From Lachnospiraceae bacterium XPB1003 (GTDB lineage: Bacteria; Bacillota; Clostridia; Lachnospirales; Lachnospiraceae), in contig FMVK01000014.1 in assembly GCA_900102065.1 (NCBI GenBank), positions 30,595 to 94,594 of the forward strand: 64,000 nt of DNA. The letters are read 5' to 3'. Below are positions 6,851 to 19,900 of this stretch, piece after piece. Each line of letters begins with the position of its first letter. Position 1 is the stretch's first letter. The translations under genes and the position numbers were made by a program. The notes beneath the pieces are model-generated. The model did not search any database. It saw only the letters and a list, made by a program, of their open reading frames with translations, and had not been told where the DNA came from.

Positions 6851-8902
6851 ATGAATTTCGAATTACATTCAGATTACAAACCCACAGGCGATCAGCCGCA
6901 GGCTATAGATAAACTTGTAGAAGGTTTCAAAGCAGGCAATCAGTTTGAAACTCTGCTTGGTGTTACCGGTTCCGGTAAGACTTTTACGATGGCAAATATC
7001 ATCGCAAAGCTCAACAAGCCTACACTTGTTATCGCTCACAATAAGACTCTGGCAGCTCAGCTCTACAGTGAGTTCAAGGATTTCTTTCCGAATAACGCTG
7101 TGGAATATTTTGTATCCTACTATGATTATTATCAGCCGGAGGCTTATGTTCCTTCCACGGATACCTATATAGAGAAGGATTCTGCCATAAATGATGAGAT
7201 AGATAAGCTCAGACTTTCCGCAACAGCATCTCTCACAGAGAGGAAAGATGTTATCGTGGTATCCAGCGTCTCATGCATCTATGGTCTGGGAAGTCCCGAG
7301 GAATATGAAGGCATGGTAGTTAATCTCCGTCCGGGTATGAGGAAAGACAGAGATGAAGTAATGCGTGAGCTGGTCGGTATCAGATATGAGAGGAATGATC
7401 TGGATCTTAACCGTGCCTGCTTCAGAGTCCACGGTGATGTGCTGGAGATCAATCCGGCTGAAGGCGGAGATAAGATATTAAGAGTTGAATTTTTCGGCGA
7501 TGAGATAGACCGCATCACTCAGATCGATGCCATCAGCAGAAAAGCCATATGTACGCTGGAACATATAAGTATCTTCCCCGCATCCCACTATGTAGTCTCA
7601 ATGGATAAGATGGAAGATGCCTGCAAGGCCATAGAGGCGGAAGCAAGGGAGCGTGTGGAATTCTTCAGGAAGAATGACAAGCTCATAGAAGCCCAGAGGA
7701 TATTCGAGAGAACAAGCTTCGATGTGGAGATGCTCAGAGAGACCGGCGTATGCTCCGGAATCGAGAATTATACAAGACACTTAAACGGATTGAAGCCGGG
7801 AGAGCCGCCTTATTGTCTGTTTGATTTCTTTAAGGATGACTTCCTGATCATCGTGGATGAATCGCATATGACAATACCGCAGATAGGCGGAATGTATGCG
7901 GGAGACAGGTCGCGAAAGAGCACCCTTGTGGATTACGGATTCAGGCTTCCTTCGGCACTGGATAACAGGCCGCTCAATTTCAAGGAATTCGAATCACGGA
8001 TAGACCAGATGTTATTCGTATCGGCGACACCGGCTAAGTACGAAGAAGAACATGAGCTTCTCAGGGCCGAGCAGATCATAAGACCTACAGGCTTGCTTGA
8101 TCCCGAGATCGATGTTCGTCCTGTGGAGGGACAGATCGATGATCTGCTTGGGGAGATCAGGAAAGAGACTGCGAAAAAGCATAAGGTAATGATAACCACT
8201 CTTACAAAGAGAATGGCAGAAGATCTTTCGGACTATCTCCATGATGTGGGTGTGCGTGTAAAATACCTGCATTCGGATATAGATACCCTGGAGAGATCCC
8301 AGATAATAAGAGACCTTAGACTTGATGTATTTGATGTTCTTGTAGGTATCAATCTGTTAAGAGAGGGACTGGATATCCCGGAAGTGACACTGGTTGCTAT
8401 CCTGGATGCCGACAAGGAAGGTTTCCTTCGTTCCGCAACATCCCTCATCCAGACTGTGGGAAGAGCGGCAAGAAATTCCGAAGGCCATGTCATCATGTAT
8501 GCCGATACCATCACGGATTCCATGAGGATCTGTATCGATGAGACCAACAGAAGACGTGCCATCCAGATGAAATACAATGAGGAGCATAATATCACTCCCA
8601 CGACTATCAAGAAGGCGGTAAGGGATCTGATCGCGGTAAGCAAAGCGATAGAATCCACCAAGGCGACTCTTGAGAAAGATCCCGAATCCATGAGTGATGA
8701 AGAACTTGATAAGATGATCGCCAAGACGGAGAAGGAGATGCGCAGGGCTGCGGCAGATCTTAATTTTGAGAGCGCGGCGGAGCTCAGAGATCAGCTGTTG
8801 GAACTTAAATCATACAGAGAGAGATCCGGCGGATATAAAGAAAAATATGCATCGGGAAGAAAGCCCGGCAGCAGGAATAAGAGAAGCGAGAAACACAGCT
8901 AG
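6851..8902 (+). CDS. uvrB: UvrABC system protein B (excinuclease subunit)
   Basis: 683 residues, normal for UvrB. It loads onto lesions found by UvrA, verifies damage with its helicase fold and recruits UvrC for nucleotide excision repair. Visible features are the N-terminal [11 protein letters not shown], Walker A GVTGSGKT (37-44), the beta-hairpin [12 protein letters not shown] that locks onto DNA, the VDESH box at 335-339, helicase motif [15 protein letters not shown], motif [15 protein letters not shown], and a C-terminal UVR motif ([20 protein letters not shown]) that binds UvrC. It is transcribed with uvrA 17 bp downstream and is preceded by a LexA box. Confidence 0.98.
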   Translation: MNFELHSDYKPTGDQPQAIDKLVEGFKAGNQFETLLGVTGSGKTFTMANIIAKLNKPTLVIAHNKTLAAQLYSEFKDFFPNNAVEYFVSYYDYYQPEAYVPSTDTYIEKDSAINDEIDKLRLSATASLTERKDVIVVSSVSCIYGLGSPEEYEGMVVNLRPGMRKDRDEVMRELVGIRYERNDLDLNRACFRVHGDVLEINPAEGGDKILRVEFFGDEIDRITQIDAISRKAICTLEHISIFPASHYVVSMDKMEDACKAIEAEARERVEFFRKNDKLIEAQRIFERTSFDVEMLRETGVCSGIENYTRHLNGLKPGEPPYCLFDFFKDDFLIIVDESHMTIPQIGGMYAGDRSRKSTLVDYGFRLPSALDNRPLNFKEFESRIDQMLFVSATPAKYEEEHELLRAEQIIRPTGLLDPEIDVRPVEGQIDDLLGEIRKETAKKHKVMITTLTKRMAEDLSDYLHDVGVRVKYLHSDIDTLERSQIIRDLRLDVFDVLVGINLLREGLDIPEVTLVAILDADKEGFLRSATSLIQTVGRAARNSEGHVIMYADTITDSMRICIDETNRRRAIQMKYNEEHNITPTTIKKAVRDLIAVSKAIESTKATLEKDPESMSDEELDKMIAKTEKEMRRAAADLNFESAAELRDQLLELKSYRERSGGYKEKYASGRKPGSRNKRSEKHS

Positions 8903-8919
8903 AGTTTACGGAGTTTGAA

Positions 8920-11811
8920 ATGGCAGAAAAGATAAAAGAATCTGAAGCGGTCAAAGCACTTAAGATGCTTCCGCCTTCACAGACTATAAGGATAACGGGA
9001 GCAAGAGAACACAATCTCAAAGATGTGGATCTGGTGATACCAAGAGATAAGTTTGTTGTATTCACAGGACTGTCCGGATCGGGCAAGTCTTCTCTTGCAT
9101 TTGATACTATCTATGCGGAAGGTCAGAGACGATATATGGAATCGCTGTCTTCCTATGCAAGACAGTTCCTCGGACAGATGGAAAAACCTGCTGTCGACAA
9201 GATAGAAGGATTAAGTCCGGCCATAAGCATAGATCAGAAGTCTACCAATAAGAATCCCCGTTCTACAGTGGGAACCGTTACGGAGATATATGATTACTTA
9301 CGACTCTTATATGCAAGAGCCGGTATCCCTCATTGTCCGCAGTGCGGAAAGCCTATCATGAAACAGACTGTCGATCAGATGGTGGATCAGATCATGGAGC
9401 TCCCGGAGGGCAGCAGAATACAGGTTCTCGCTCCTGTAGTCCGCGGTAAGAAGGGACGACATGAGAAAGTCCTGGAGCAGATGAGAAAGAGCGGCTATGT
9501 TCGTGCCGAGATCGACGGAAGTCTGTATGAACTCGAAGAGGATATCGCTCTCGATAAGAATATCAAGCATACCATCGAAGTGGTTGTGGACAGACTTGTT
9601 ATCAAAGAGGGCATAGAGAAGCGCCTTGCTGATTCAATAGAAAATGTTATCGGCATTGCCGAAGGCCTGGTGGTGATCGAAGTAGTAGCCCGCGACGGAG
9701 AAGGGGAAAATAAGAGACTTAATTTCAGCCAGTCCTTTTCATGTCCTGATTGCGGGATAAGCGTAGATGAGATAGAACCCAGAACTTTCTCTTTCAATAA
9801 TCCCTTTGGAGCCTGCCCCAACTGTGCGGGACTCGGTATCAGGATGGAATTCACGGAAGAGTCAATGATACCCGATCCTGAGAGATCCATTAATGAAGGC
9901 TGCATAGCTGTCATGGGATGGCAGTCGGCCAATCAGGAAGGAAGCTTTACCAATGCTTTACTGCAGGCACTGGTCAAGAAATTCAAATTCGATCTTGATA
10001 CACCCTGGTGTGAGCTGCCGGATAAGATACGCACGTTACTTCTCTACGGAACGGACAAGGAAGTGGATGTCCACTATCAGGGACAGAGAGGATACGGTGT
10101 TTATCCCATCGCTTTTGAAGGCCTTATTAAAAACGTGGAAAGAAGATACAGGGAGACATATTCCGAGAACTCCAAAGCCGAGTATGAGAAATATATGTCC
10201 ATCGAGCCCTGCAGCGTATGCCACGGACAGAGGTTAAAGCCGGAAGCTCTTGCTGTGACCATATCTGATAAGAATATTTTCGAGATGACTTCCATGCCCA
10301 TAGGTGAACTGGGAAGATTTCTTGAAGCTATGAAGCTTACAAAGCAGCAGCATCTCATTGGTGATCAGGTCATAAAGGAGATCAGAGCGAGAGTAGGATT
10401 CCTTAACGAAGTGGGACTGGATTATCTTACTCTTTCAAGAGCCACAGCCACATTGTCGGGTGGAGAGGCACAGCGTATAAGGCTTGCCACACAGATAGGT
10501 TCGGGACTTGTGGGAGTGTGCTATATACTTGATGAGCCCAGCATAGGACTTCATCAGAGAGATAATGAAAAACTCTTAGGTGCTCTTAAAGGACTGAGAG
10601 ATCTGGGAAATACTCTGATCGTGGTAGAGCATGATGAAGATACCATGCGTCAGGCGGACTTCCTTGTGGATGTGGGACCGGGAGCCGGAGAGCACGGCGG
10701 ACGTATCGTTGCTGCAGGAACAGTGGATGATATCATCTCAAATAAGGAATCCATAACGGGACAATATCTCTCCGGAAGGAAGAAGATAGATGTACCTGTG
10801 ACCAGAAGAGAGCCCAGAGGTAAGCTTACCATCAAAGGTGCAACCGAGCACAATCTCAAGAATATAGATGTTGATATTCCCATCGGGATATTTACCTGCG
10901 TGACCGGTGTATCCGGTTCGGGAAAATCTTCGCTTATAAATGAGATTTTATATAAGTCTTTGGCAAGGAACTTAAACAGAGCTTATGCGGTTCCCGGCAA
11001 GCATAAGAAGATAAGCGGAATGGAACAGCTCGACAAGGTAATAGCCATCGATCAGACCCCCATCGGAAGGACGCCAAGATCCAACCCCGCAACATATACC
11101 GGAGTCTTTGACATGATCAGGGATCTTTTTGCGGCTACTCCCGATGCAAAGGCCAAGGGATACAAGAAGGGACGCTTTTCATTTAATGTGAAGGGCGGAA
11201 GATGCGAAGCCTGCAGCGGTGACGGAATAGTTAAGATAGAGATGCACTTCCTTCCCGATGTATATGTTCCCTGCGAAGTCTGCAACGGAAAGCGCTACAA
11301 CAGGGAAACACTGGATGTGCTTTATAAGGGAAAGAATATATTCGAAGTCCTTGATATGACAGTGGAGGAAGCACTGGAATTCTTCAAGTCTGTTCCTTCC
11401 ATAAAAAATAAGATACAGACGCTCTATGATGTGGGACTCTCTTATATCAAGCTGGGACAGCCTTCAACCGAGCTTTCCGGCGGTGAGGCTCAGCGTATCA
11501 AGCTTGCAACGGAACTGTCCAAACGCAGTACCGGCAAGACTATCTATATCCTTGATGAGCCTACGACAGGTCTTCATTTTGAAGACGTCCGCAAGCTTAT
11601 AGGTATACTGCAGAAGCTTACGGATAATGGAAATACTGTTGTTGTGATCGAGCACAATCTCGATGTCATCAAGACTGCGGATCATATAATAGATATGGGA
11701 CCGGAAGGCGGCGACGGCGGCGGAACCGTTATTGCACAGGGAACACCGGAAGAAGTTGCAAAGATAAAGCAATCCTACACGGGACAGTTTTTGAAGAAGA
11801 TATTAAAATAA
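8920..11811 (+). CDS. uvrA: UvrABC system protein A
   Basis: 963 residues, full length. UvrA is the damage-sensing ATPase of nucleotide excision repair, with two ABC modules. The first Walker A is GLSGSGKSS (50-58) and the second lies in [15 protein letters not shown] signatures LSGGEAQR occur in both halves. Zinc modules are visible as CPQC, CPDC with CPNC, and CEAC with CEVC. The start ATG 8920 is 7 nt after GGAG. It follows uvrB by 17 bp, forming the classic uvrBA operon under the SOS box at 6755. Confidence 0.98.
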   Translation: MAEKIKESEAVKALKMLPPSQTIRITGAREHNLKDVDLVIPRDKFVVFTGLSGSGKSSLAFDTIYAEGQRRYMESLSSYARQFLGQMEKPAVDKIEGLSPAISIDQKSTNKNPRSTVGTVTEIYDYLRLLYARAGIPHCPQCGKPIMKQTVDQMVDQIMELPEGSRIQVLAPVVRGKKGRHEKVLEQMRKSGYVRAEIDGSLYELEEDIALDKNIKHTIEVVVDRLVIKEGIEKRLADSIENVIGIAEGLVVIEVVARDGEGENKRLNFSQSFSCPDCGISVDEIEPRTFSFNNPFGACPNCAGLGIRMEFTEESMIPDPERSINEGCIAVMGWQSANQEGSFTNALLQALVKKFKFDLDTPWCELPDKIRTLLLYGTDKEVDVHYQGQRGYGVYPIAFEGLIKNVERRYRETYSENSKAEYEKYMSIEPCSVCHGQRLKPEALAVTISDKNIFEMTSMPIGELGRFLEAMKLTKQQHLIGDQVIKEIRARVGFLNEVGLDYLTLSRATATLSGGEAQRIRLATQIGSGLVGVCYILDEPSIGLHQRDNEKLLGALKGLRDLGNTLIVVEHDEDTMRQADFLVDVGPGAGEHGGRIVAAGTVDDIISNKESITGQYLSGRKKIDVPVTRREPRGKLTIKGATEHNLKNIDVDIPIGIFTCVTGVSGSGKSSLINEILYKSLARNLNRAYAVPGKHKKISGMEQLDKVIAIDQTPIGRTPRSNPATYTGVFDMIRDLFAATPDAKAKGYKKGRFSFNVKGGRCEACSGDGIVKIEMHFLPDVYVPCEVCNGKRYNRETLDVLYKGKNIFEVLDMTVEEALEFFKSVPSIKNKIQTLYDVGLSYIKLGQPSTELSGGEAQRIKLATELSKRSTGKTIYILDEPTTGLHFEDVRKLIGILQKLTDNGNTVVVIEHNLDVIKTADHIIDMGPEGGDGGGTVIAQGTPEEVAKIKQSYTGQFLKKILK

Positions 11812-11897
11812 GTTTAAAATTGACATTAAAAGGTCCCTGAGAGAAGCTGAAAAGTTGCGAAAATAGTTTAAATTAGATTTAAGAGTGATTTATTTAG

Positions 11898-12590
11898 ATG
11901 GCAGAGAGTTATGAATTTCGCCCGATAGCACATATCCATACGGGATTTCCGGAAAAGTTCGGGATTCCGAGACAGAGCCTTTTAGTCCCCGATGCAAAAG
12001 GGAAGATCATATTCGAACCCGAATTCAGGCATCCGGATATATTAAGAGGGCTGGAAGGTTTTGATTATCTGTGGATAAGTTTTGTTTTTTCGGAGAATGT
12101 CAGAACAAAGTGGAATGCTACCGTCACACCGCCCAAACTGGGGGGCAGGGAGAGAAAAGGTGTTTTTGCCACCAGATCCCCCTTCAGACCCAATCCCCTG
12201 GGATTATCATGTGTGAAGCTTGAGGGCGTGACCTACGAAGAAAAATACGGTAATGTCATAAACGTATCGGGAGTGGATATGCTGGACGGAACCCCCATCC
12301 TGGATATCAAGCCTTATATCGCCTATGCCGATGCACATCCCGAAGCAAGAGCGGGATTCGTGGAAGATACGAGAGGCGAGATGGAGGTCGTGATCCCGAA
12401 CGAACTGCAGGCGCTGATCCCGGAAGATGACAGGAGGACAGTGCATGATCTGTTAAAGCAGGATCCAAGGACAGCATTTATCCATGATGATGACAGGATC
12501 TGGGGAGTAACCTATAAAAATATGAATATACGATTTAAAGCCCGGGACGGAGTGATCACAGTCTGCGGAATTGAACCCATCCTTGCATAA
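11898..12590 (+). CDS. trmO: tRNA (N6-threonylcarbamoyladenosine37-N6)-methyltransferase TrmO-like
   Basis: 230 residues. The start (IAHIHTGFPEKFGIPRQS), the core (FRHPDILRGLEGFDYLWISF) and the motif RSPFRPNPLGLSCVKL are diagnostic of the TrmO/YaeB (TsaA) family. These enzymes use S-adenosylmethionine to methylate t6A37 in some tRNAs, and the single-stranded beta-barrel binds the cofactor. It is separated from uvrA by 86 bp. The terminator hairpin begins inside its last codons and includes the stop codon. Confidence 0.92.
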   Translation: MAESYEFRPIAHIHTGFPEKFGIPRQSLLVPDAKGKIIFEPEFRHPDILRGLEGFDYLWISFVFSENVRTKWNATVTPPKLGGRERKGVFATRSPFRPNPLGLSCVKLEGVTYEEKYGNVINVSGVDMLDGTPILDIKPYIAYADAHPEARAGFVEDTRGEMEVVIPNELQALIPEDDRRTVHDLLKQDPRTAFIHDDDRIWGVTYKNMNIRFKARDGVITVCGIEPILA

Positions 12591-12607
12591 GGATGGGTTA
12601 TTGTTTT
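12574..12607 (+). terminator. Terminator overlapping the trmO stop codon
   Basis: A perfect 11-bp stem, AACCCATCCTT (12574-12584) with AAGGATGGGTT (12589-12599), has a 4-nt loop and is followed by ATTGTTTT. The trmO stop TAA (12588-12590) lies at the loop edge, so the hairpin encodes the last residues. Confidence 0.88.
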
Positions 12608-12701
12608 AATCGGGCCTGATTTATGATACAATTGTTACGGATGTTAGGCACTTGTCCTAACGTGATATATATTCGGGGATTACACTTTAGGGTAGATTGA
12701 T

Positions 12702-13778
12702 ATGCCAGCGTATCATTTACAGACGATATTACAATTAAATTTTCTTCCGTTGATGGTAATCATTTTTCTTTTCGTATTTCTTATCATCAACAATCGTTTT
12801 GAACATGAGCTTACAGTTAAGTTCTGGCCGATGCTGGTCATGCTCTTGGCTCTTGTTGTCTTCGACAATATCGATTATTTCGAATTTGACAGGAAAAATA
12901 AGGGATTATTTCATGTCTTTGCGGCATTCATGGGATACAACCTGAGGATATTTATCCTTTACAGGCTTGTTGTCATTGTAATGAGAGATATGCCCTTTAA
13001 GAAAAAGAAGATCTTTATGGCGCCTGCCATTATCAACCTGGGCATAACATTCACGGCTTTTTTTACAAAGCTTGTCTTCTGGTATGGGCCGGACGGCTCA
13101 ATAATGAGAGGACCTTTGGCTTATACACCTCATTTTACGCTTCTTTTGTACATGCTCATCTGTGCATGGCTGTCGATCATTTTCATCAGACAGGGAAATT
13201 CCGAAGAAGCAACCATAGTTATAGTGGAGTCGATACTCGCCATACTGGGCACTTTTGTGGAGTTTAAGTTCGGCCTCAGAGGAATCCTGATAGGTGTCAT
13301 CTCCATGAATATCACCTTCTATTATTTGTATATCCATTTAAGATACTTCCGTTATGATGTCCTCACCGGAGCATACAATCGTAACAGTTTCTTCGCAGAT
13401 GCCCAGAAGTATGCCGACAACATAACATATATCTACAGTATCGACGTAAACAATCTTAAGAAAGTTAATGATACGCAAGGTCATCAGGCAGGTGATAAGA
13501 TAATCAGAGGAACTGCGTTGGTGATCCGTTCCATACTCCCCGCCAACTGCTATCTGTACAGAGTGGGCGGAGATGAATTCTGTGTATTATGTACCGATAT
13601 CTCCAGAGAGAATGTAGCTCTGTTCACCAACAGATTACGTCAGCAGCAGCAGGCATCCGAATTCTCATTCGCAATTGGTTTTCATGATTGGCATAAGGAT
13701 TTCGAGACTACGTATGCAGAGGCTGATAAAGCCATGTATGCTGACAAGATACGTATGAAAGCGGGCAGGACAGATTAG
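12702..13778 (+). CDS. Multi-pass membrane diguanylate cyclase (GGDEF)
   Basis: 358 residues. About seven hydrophobic segments fill residues 5-215 and form a membrane sensor module. The GGDEF domain starts at DVLTGAYNRNSFF and has the active-site YRVGGDEF. Substrate-binding positions (DVNNLKKVNDTQGHQAGD) look intact, so cyclic di-GMP synthesis is expected. Unlike the cyclase at 1303-2649 there is no RxxD inhibitory site five residues before GGDEF, so product inhibition may be absent. It is monocistronic and follows the trmO terminator. The signal is unknown. Confidence 0.92.
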   Translation: MPAYHLQTILQLNFLPLMVIIFLFVFLIINNRFEHELTVKFWPMLVMLLALVVFDNIDYFEFDRKNKGLFHVFAAFMGYNLRIFILYRLVVIVMRDMPFKKKKIFMAPAIINLGITFTAFFTKLVFWYGPDGSIMRGPLAYTPHFTLLLYMLICAWLSIIFIRQGNSEEATIVIVESILAILGTFVEFKFGLRGILIGVISMNITFYYLYIHLRYFRYDVLTGAYNRNSFFADAQKYADNITYIYSIDVNNLKKVNDTQGHQAGDKIIRGTALVIRSILPANCYLYRVGGDEFCVLCTDISRENVALFTNRLRQQQQASEFSFAIGFHDWHKDFETTYAEADKAMYADKIRMKAGRTD

Positions 13779-13819
13779 AAAATGAATATCCATTAAGATC
13801 AATTACGGAAAAAGATCAA

Positions 13820-13955
13820 TAGAATTCAGACAGAAATTCAAAAGGAAATTCCGGAGCGGTTCGACAATAATTCAAAAAGAAATTCAGATAGAAATTCAGA
13901 TAGAAGTCCGATAATAATTCAAACAAAAATTCAGATAGAAGTTCACATATAAGTT
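13820..13955 (+). repeat. Degenerate tandem repeat, about 12-bp period, upstream of the DUF4011 helicase
   Basis: Units related to AGAAATTCAGAT recur in register, two exact back-to-back copies at about 13878-13901 and diverged ones around them (such as AAAAATTCAGAT and AGAAGTTCACAT). The tract is A/T-rich and ends about 30 bp before the ribosome site. In one frame the exact units would read NSDR repeats, but no start codon or ribosome site supports coding. Confidence 0.65.
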
Positions 13956-13988
13956 ATATTCCGGATTATATAGAAAGGAAATTGTGAT

Positions 13989-16900
13989 ATGGCAGAATTT
14001 GAAAGAATAGGAATCGCTATAGATGCGAGACCTGTTCTTAATTTTTCGATGCAGCAAAATTACATATCTCTGATCAAAAATGTGAGGCTGACCAATACGG
14101 GAGATACCGTTGTTGAGAACCTCACGTTTGTGATCAAAGCAGATCCTGCTTTCGCTTCCGATTACAGGGAACTGGTGGACAGGATCAATCCCAAAGAAAG
14201 CATAGATATCAACCCTGTAAAGCTGGATCTTTCGACAGAATATCTCTTTTCTCTGACCGAGAGGACGGAAGGGATACTTACGGCGGAGGTTTATGTACAA
14301 GAGACTTCGAATGAGGGGCTCACGGAAGAGAAATGTATCGGAAGGACCACCGTCTCGGTAGGCCTCCTTTCCCAGGGACAGTGGACCGGAGCAGGTATCA
14401 TGCCGGAACTGTTAGCTTCATTTGTGATGCCGAATATCCCTCAGGTTGCGGAGATACTTAATGATGCTATCCGGTATCTGAGAAAATGGAATGCGGATCC
14501 TGCTTTTACGGCATATCAGACGGACAATCCGGATAACGTAAAAAAACAGATGGCTGCCATATTCGCTGCTATCTGCGACAGACAAATAAACTATATCGTT
14601 GCACCCGCAAGCTTTGAAGAAGCGGGACAGAGAATAAGGCTTTCTCATGAAGTCCTGGAAAAAAAGCAGGGAAACTGTATTGATATGACCCTGCTTTATT
14701 CGTCATGCCTTGAAGCTGCGGGATTGCGTCCTATCATAGTCTTGCTCAAAGGACATGCTTTTGTGGGATGCTGGCTGCAGGAGGACGGATTCGCGGATTG
14801 TGTGATCGATGACGTTTCCGCATTGGAGAAAAGGACTGCATCAGGTGCTGAGGAGATACTTATTGTGGAATGCACCTGCATGAATACCGGGAACGTGACG
14901 GATTTCGACAGTGCGGTGAAAATGGCACTCTCAAAGATTAAGGAAGAAGGAAGCTTTGAGATGCTGATCGATATCAAGAGAAGCCGCGCAAGCGGTATCA
15001 GACCTATGCCTGCGGACAAACAGATGCTGGAAGCTGCTATGAAGGAAGGTTTTGGCGGAGGCAGGGAGTACGGAAGAGATGATATAAAGGATGCTTCGGC
15101 AATGCCTTCTTCTCTGGACAGATCTTTGGCGCAGCGCGAAGGCGGTATTGATAATAACGATTCGGGAAGGAGTCTTACAAGGCAGCAGATATGGGAGAGG
15201 AAGCTTCTTGATTTCAGCCTGAGGAATGCACTCCTTAATTTCAGATCGACAGGATCGACGGTCCAGCTTTTGGTAACGGAACCGGGGACATTGGAAGACA
15301 TGCTCTCCGACGGAAAAGATATATCTATATATGAACTTCCGGAGGAATTAAAGACAGGGCTTCGGGATGAGAAGATAGTTTTCCTTGAACAGGGTGAGAG
15401 CACATATGAGACACTTTCAAAAGAAGAACTGAGTCACGGGAGAGTCAGGACATTCCTGGATAAAGAAGATCTTATTTCATCATTAAAAAAACTGCAGCGT
15501 GCGGCAAAAGTAAGTCTTGAAGAAAACGGCGCCAATACACTTTTTCTTGCCATGGGTTTTCTTCGCTGGTATGAGACCGAGATCTCGGAGAAACCGAGGT
15601 TTGCACCGTTAGTTCTCGTACCTGTGGATCTGGTAAAGAGCGTACGCGGCGGCGGTTATATCCTCCGCACAAGGAATGAAGAAAGTCAGATCAACATCAC
15701 ACTGCTTGAGTATTTAAGACAGGATCATGGCGTGGCGATAAACGGTCTGGATCCGATCCCCGAAGATGAGCACGGTATCGATCTTCCTCTTGTATTGCAG
15801 ACGATCCGCAAGGCTATCATGGAGAAAAAGAGATGGAATGTGGAGAATCTCACTTTCCTGGGACTGTTTTCTTTCGGTCAGTTTGTCATGTGGAATGATC
15901 TGCGCAACAGAAGCGAAGAACTGAAGATCAGTAAAGTCGTAAGCAGTCTCATGGAAGGCAGGATGAACTGGGAAGCAGGGGACTTCGATATTGATACGGA
16001 GACTCTGGATGAACTGCTTTTGCCTGAGGAGAATGCCATACCTTTGTCAGCCGACTCATCACAGCTGGCAGCAATAGCAGCGGCTGCAGGAGGTCAGAGC
16101 TTTGTGCTTCACGGCCCACCCGGAACAGGAAAGTCACAGACCATTACAAATATGATCGCCAATGCTCTCTATAACGGAAAGTCTGTGCTTTTTGTCGCAG
16201 AGAAAATGGCGGCTCTTTCCGTTGTTCAGAAGAGACTTGAAAAGATTGGATTAGGTCCCTTCTCACTGGAACTCCATTCCAATAAAGCCGGAAAGAATTC
16301 TGTCCTTGGTCAGCTTGAAAAGACTCTTGAAGTGGGAAGAAGGCAGGAACCTGAAGAATATAAGATACAGGCTTCCAGACTATTGGAAGCAAGGAAGGAA
16401 CTGGACAGTGTCATATCCGAGATACATAAGAGGAGACATTTTGGCGGTTCTCTTTATGATGCGATAACGGAATATGAAACCAAAAAAGATTTTAAGGATA
16501 AGATAAAGATTTCTGACAGCCCCGCGACGGATTTTTCCGCGGATACGGTCTCACCCGAAATGCGGATCAGGTATCGTGAACTCATAGAAGATTATTCCCA
16601 TGCGGCAAAGCCCATAGGCGACTATTCTTCCGATCCCTTAAGGGAAGTGGGCAGAAGTGATTATTCCATTGAGCTTAAGGACAGACTGAAGGAGGAATGG
16701 ACTAATACTGCGGCGGAGTGCAGAGAAGCGCAACGCTCTGCGGATACCCTCATGAACAGCATGGGATTATCTGCGGGAAAAGATCTTAAGGGCTTAAAGC
16801 TTCTGTGCAGGATGGCTGAGCTTAAGACGGACGGTGTGCCTTCGCTGTATGCGCTGGCTTCGGCAGAGGGATATGAGATAGTAAGAAAGAATGTTCAGGA

Positions 16901-19900
16901 TCTTGCTGATGAGGGCGACATATATCTAAAGGAACTGGGAGAGCTCTCGCCTCATTTTAATGAATCTGCTTTTGATCGCGGATCGGGACTCGATGCGGGA
17001 CGTGCCCTGTCAGATCTGAGAGCGGCGGGCGGAAAGTGGTTTGTTGCAAAAGCCATGGCATACAATGCTTCGGTAAAGAATCTGAGACGCTATGCCACAA
17101 ATCCTTCTTTTGTAACAAAAGAAAATATCGAAGTACTGCTTGAAGCTCTGAGCAGACTGCAGACACACAAGGCTGATCTAAATAATGCTATGTCGCCTAT
17201 AGTGGCTATGCTTGGAGGAATCTATGCGGGAGACCGTACGGACTTCCTGGCTCTCCGTGCCGCATTGGTAAAAGCAGATGCGCTTAAAAAAGTGAAAGAT
17301 TCATGTAAGCCCGATATGTGGAAAGCTTATGCGGAGGGTGGTGCGCCCGACGGTAATGCACATGCGGCGCTTTCTGCTTCGTTTGATAAGATACTGGCAG
17401 CAGTGTCAGATTCCGAGATCGATATTTCAGGAGTGGAAAATGAGGATGATCTCTTAGTCAGACTTGCGGAAAGATTCGAACGGTATGCGGCAGGAATCTC
17501 AGTGCTGCGTGATCATACGGGATACAGAAAAGTAAAGAAACAGCTGGACGAACAGGGGCTTTCATGTGTGACCAAAGCCTTCGAAGAGGGCAGGATAACC
17601 GCGGATAACGCACTGGATTCATTTGAATGCAGTCTCATGTATAAGTTTGCCCTGGAGATCATCGATAAGAATGAAAAATTAAAAGACTTTAGAGGCGTGC
17701 GGTTCGAAAGCCTTATCGACAGATATCTTGATACAGAGAACAGGTTCCGTGACCTCACCGTACAGGAACTGGTGGCGAAGCTGTCGGCCGGGATCCCTGC
17801 AGGAACCATGCAGGCTGCGGATTCATCGGAGCTTGGAATACTTAAGAAAGCCATCCGCTCCGGCGGAAGAAGGATGACCATCAGGAAGCTTTTTAACGAT
17901 ATACCGTTGCTCCTTCGCAGGCTCTGCCCGTGTATGCTCATGAGCCCCATTTCAGTTGCGCAGTATATCGATCCGGGATTCCCCAAGTTCGACCTCGTGA
18001 TATTCGATGAGGCCAGTCAGCTTCCTACAGGTGAAGCGGTTGGTACCATAGCAAGAGGCGAGAATGCCATCATAGTGGGTGACCCCAGACAGCTTCCGCC
18101 AACCAGCTTTTTCAAGTCATCCGGGACAGACGATGAGAGCATGGAAGCAGAGGATCTTGAAAGTCTGCTGGACGACTGTCTTGCCATATCCATGCCTCAG
18201 ATGTATCTGAAGTGGCATTACAGATCAAGACATGAAAGCCTGATAGCATTTTCCAATGCAAAATATTATGACGGACTTCTCTCAACATTCCCGTCGCCCA
18301 ACGATCAGGTGAGCAGAGTTAAGCTTGTTTCTGTGGACGGTGTGTATGACAAGGGAAAGAGCAAGCAGAATAAAGCCGAAGCAGAAGCTGTGGTTGCGGA
18401 GATAATGCGCCGCCTGTCGGACAAGACCCTGCGCGGAGATTCAATAGGTGTAGTTACATTCAGTATGGTGCAGCAGCATCTTATAGAAGATATGCTTGCC
18501 GACGAAATGGCGAAACACCCCGAGATAGAGGAGTGGGACAGGAATTCCAAAGAACCTGTTTTCATTAAGAACCTGGAAAATGTCCAGGGTGATGAACGCG
18601 ATGTGATCCTCTTCTCTGTAGGTTACGGCCCGGATAAGGACGGAAAAGTATCCATGAATTTCGGACCCTTAAACAGAGAGGGCGGATGGAGACGACTCAA
18701 TGTCGCTGTATCACGTGCCAGAAAGGAAATGATAGTCTATGCGGTCTTAAAGGCCGGGCAGATCGATACATCCAGAACTGCGGCAGCAGGTGTGGAAGGT
18801 CTTAAAGGCTTCCTTGAATATGCGGAGCACGGAAGAGGAATGCTGGCTGCAAAGAACGGAAGCGTGAAAAGAAACGACGCCTTTGCCGGTATCATAGCCG
18901 ATCGTTTAAGAGACGCGGGATATGATGTGAAGACCATGATAGGCTGCTCCGATTACAGGATGGATATTGCTGTTGTGGATCCGGATGATCCCGACAGTTA
19001 TGTGCTGGGCATCATGCTGGACGGAAGCAATATGATGAAAGCGCCCACAGCAGCGGACAGATTCTCGGTTCAGCCGGGAGTCCTTAAAGGTCTGGGCTGG
19101 AGGCTCATGCGCGTATGGATCCTTGAATGGCTCGACGACCCTGAGGCTGTGCTCCTGCAGATAAAGGATGAGATCAAAAAAGCCATCGAAGCTCCGAAGG
19201 TTGAAGAGAGACCTGAGGATATGACCAATTATGTCCCGGAGAAGAGTGAAGATGGTGGGTCAGACGTTAACGGAAAAGAAACGGCGCCGTCAGAACCGGT
19301 AGAGGAAATTAACGGTATCGCAGGAAGTCTTGAGATAAAGAAAAGCGAATCAGCAAGAAGACCTTACGAAGCGGCGAAAACTATGGAGACCGGGAATCCC
19401 GAGCGTTATTCGGATCCTGCAGAGGTGCCTCAGATAAGAAGGAGCATCGTTAGATATCTGATAACGGAAGCACCCATAGAGAGGAACGTACTTATCAAGA
19501 AAGTCTTATCCGACTGGGGAGTAGCACGTCAGACTGACAAGGCTGAAGCTGTTTTCGATAAAGCAATGGAAGGCGTATCCTGTACCCGGACCACAGAGTA
19601 TTCTTCCGATGGAGTAAAGTATTTTTACTGGCGTTCTGATCAGGACGAGAATACTTATCCTTATTACAGAGTGGAGGATAAGAGCGGAGAACTCCGCACT
19701 CTTGATGTCATCCCTTATGCAGAGATACGCAATGCGATAAAGGAAGTGCTGGAAGCGCAGATCTCTCTTGCTGAAGAAGATCTGATAAAAGAGACTGTAA
19801 AATGTTTTGGATTTTCAAGGACGGGAGCCGTATCCTCGAAATGCTGCAAGGCCGCTTTTGAAAGAGGCCTTACAGAAGGATGGCTTAAATCCGGTGCGGA

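Noticed and set aside
12643..12661. GTTAGG...CCTAAC hairpin before the second diguanylate cyclase as a riboswitch
   Set aside because: Only a 6-bp stem, with no recognised aptamer motif.
13896..14300. Minus-strand reading frame covering the 12-bp repeat tract
   Set aside because: The repeats create the open frame; there is no ribosome site or recognisable protein.
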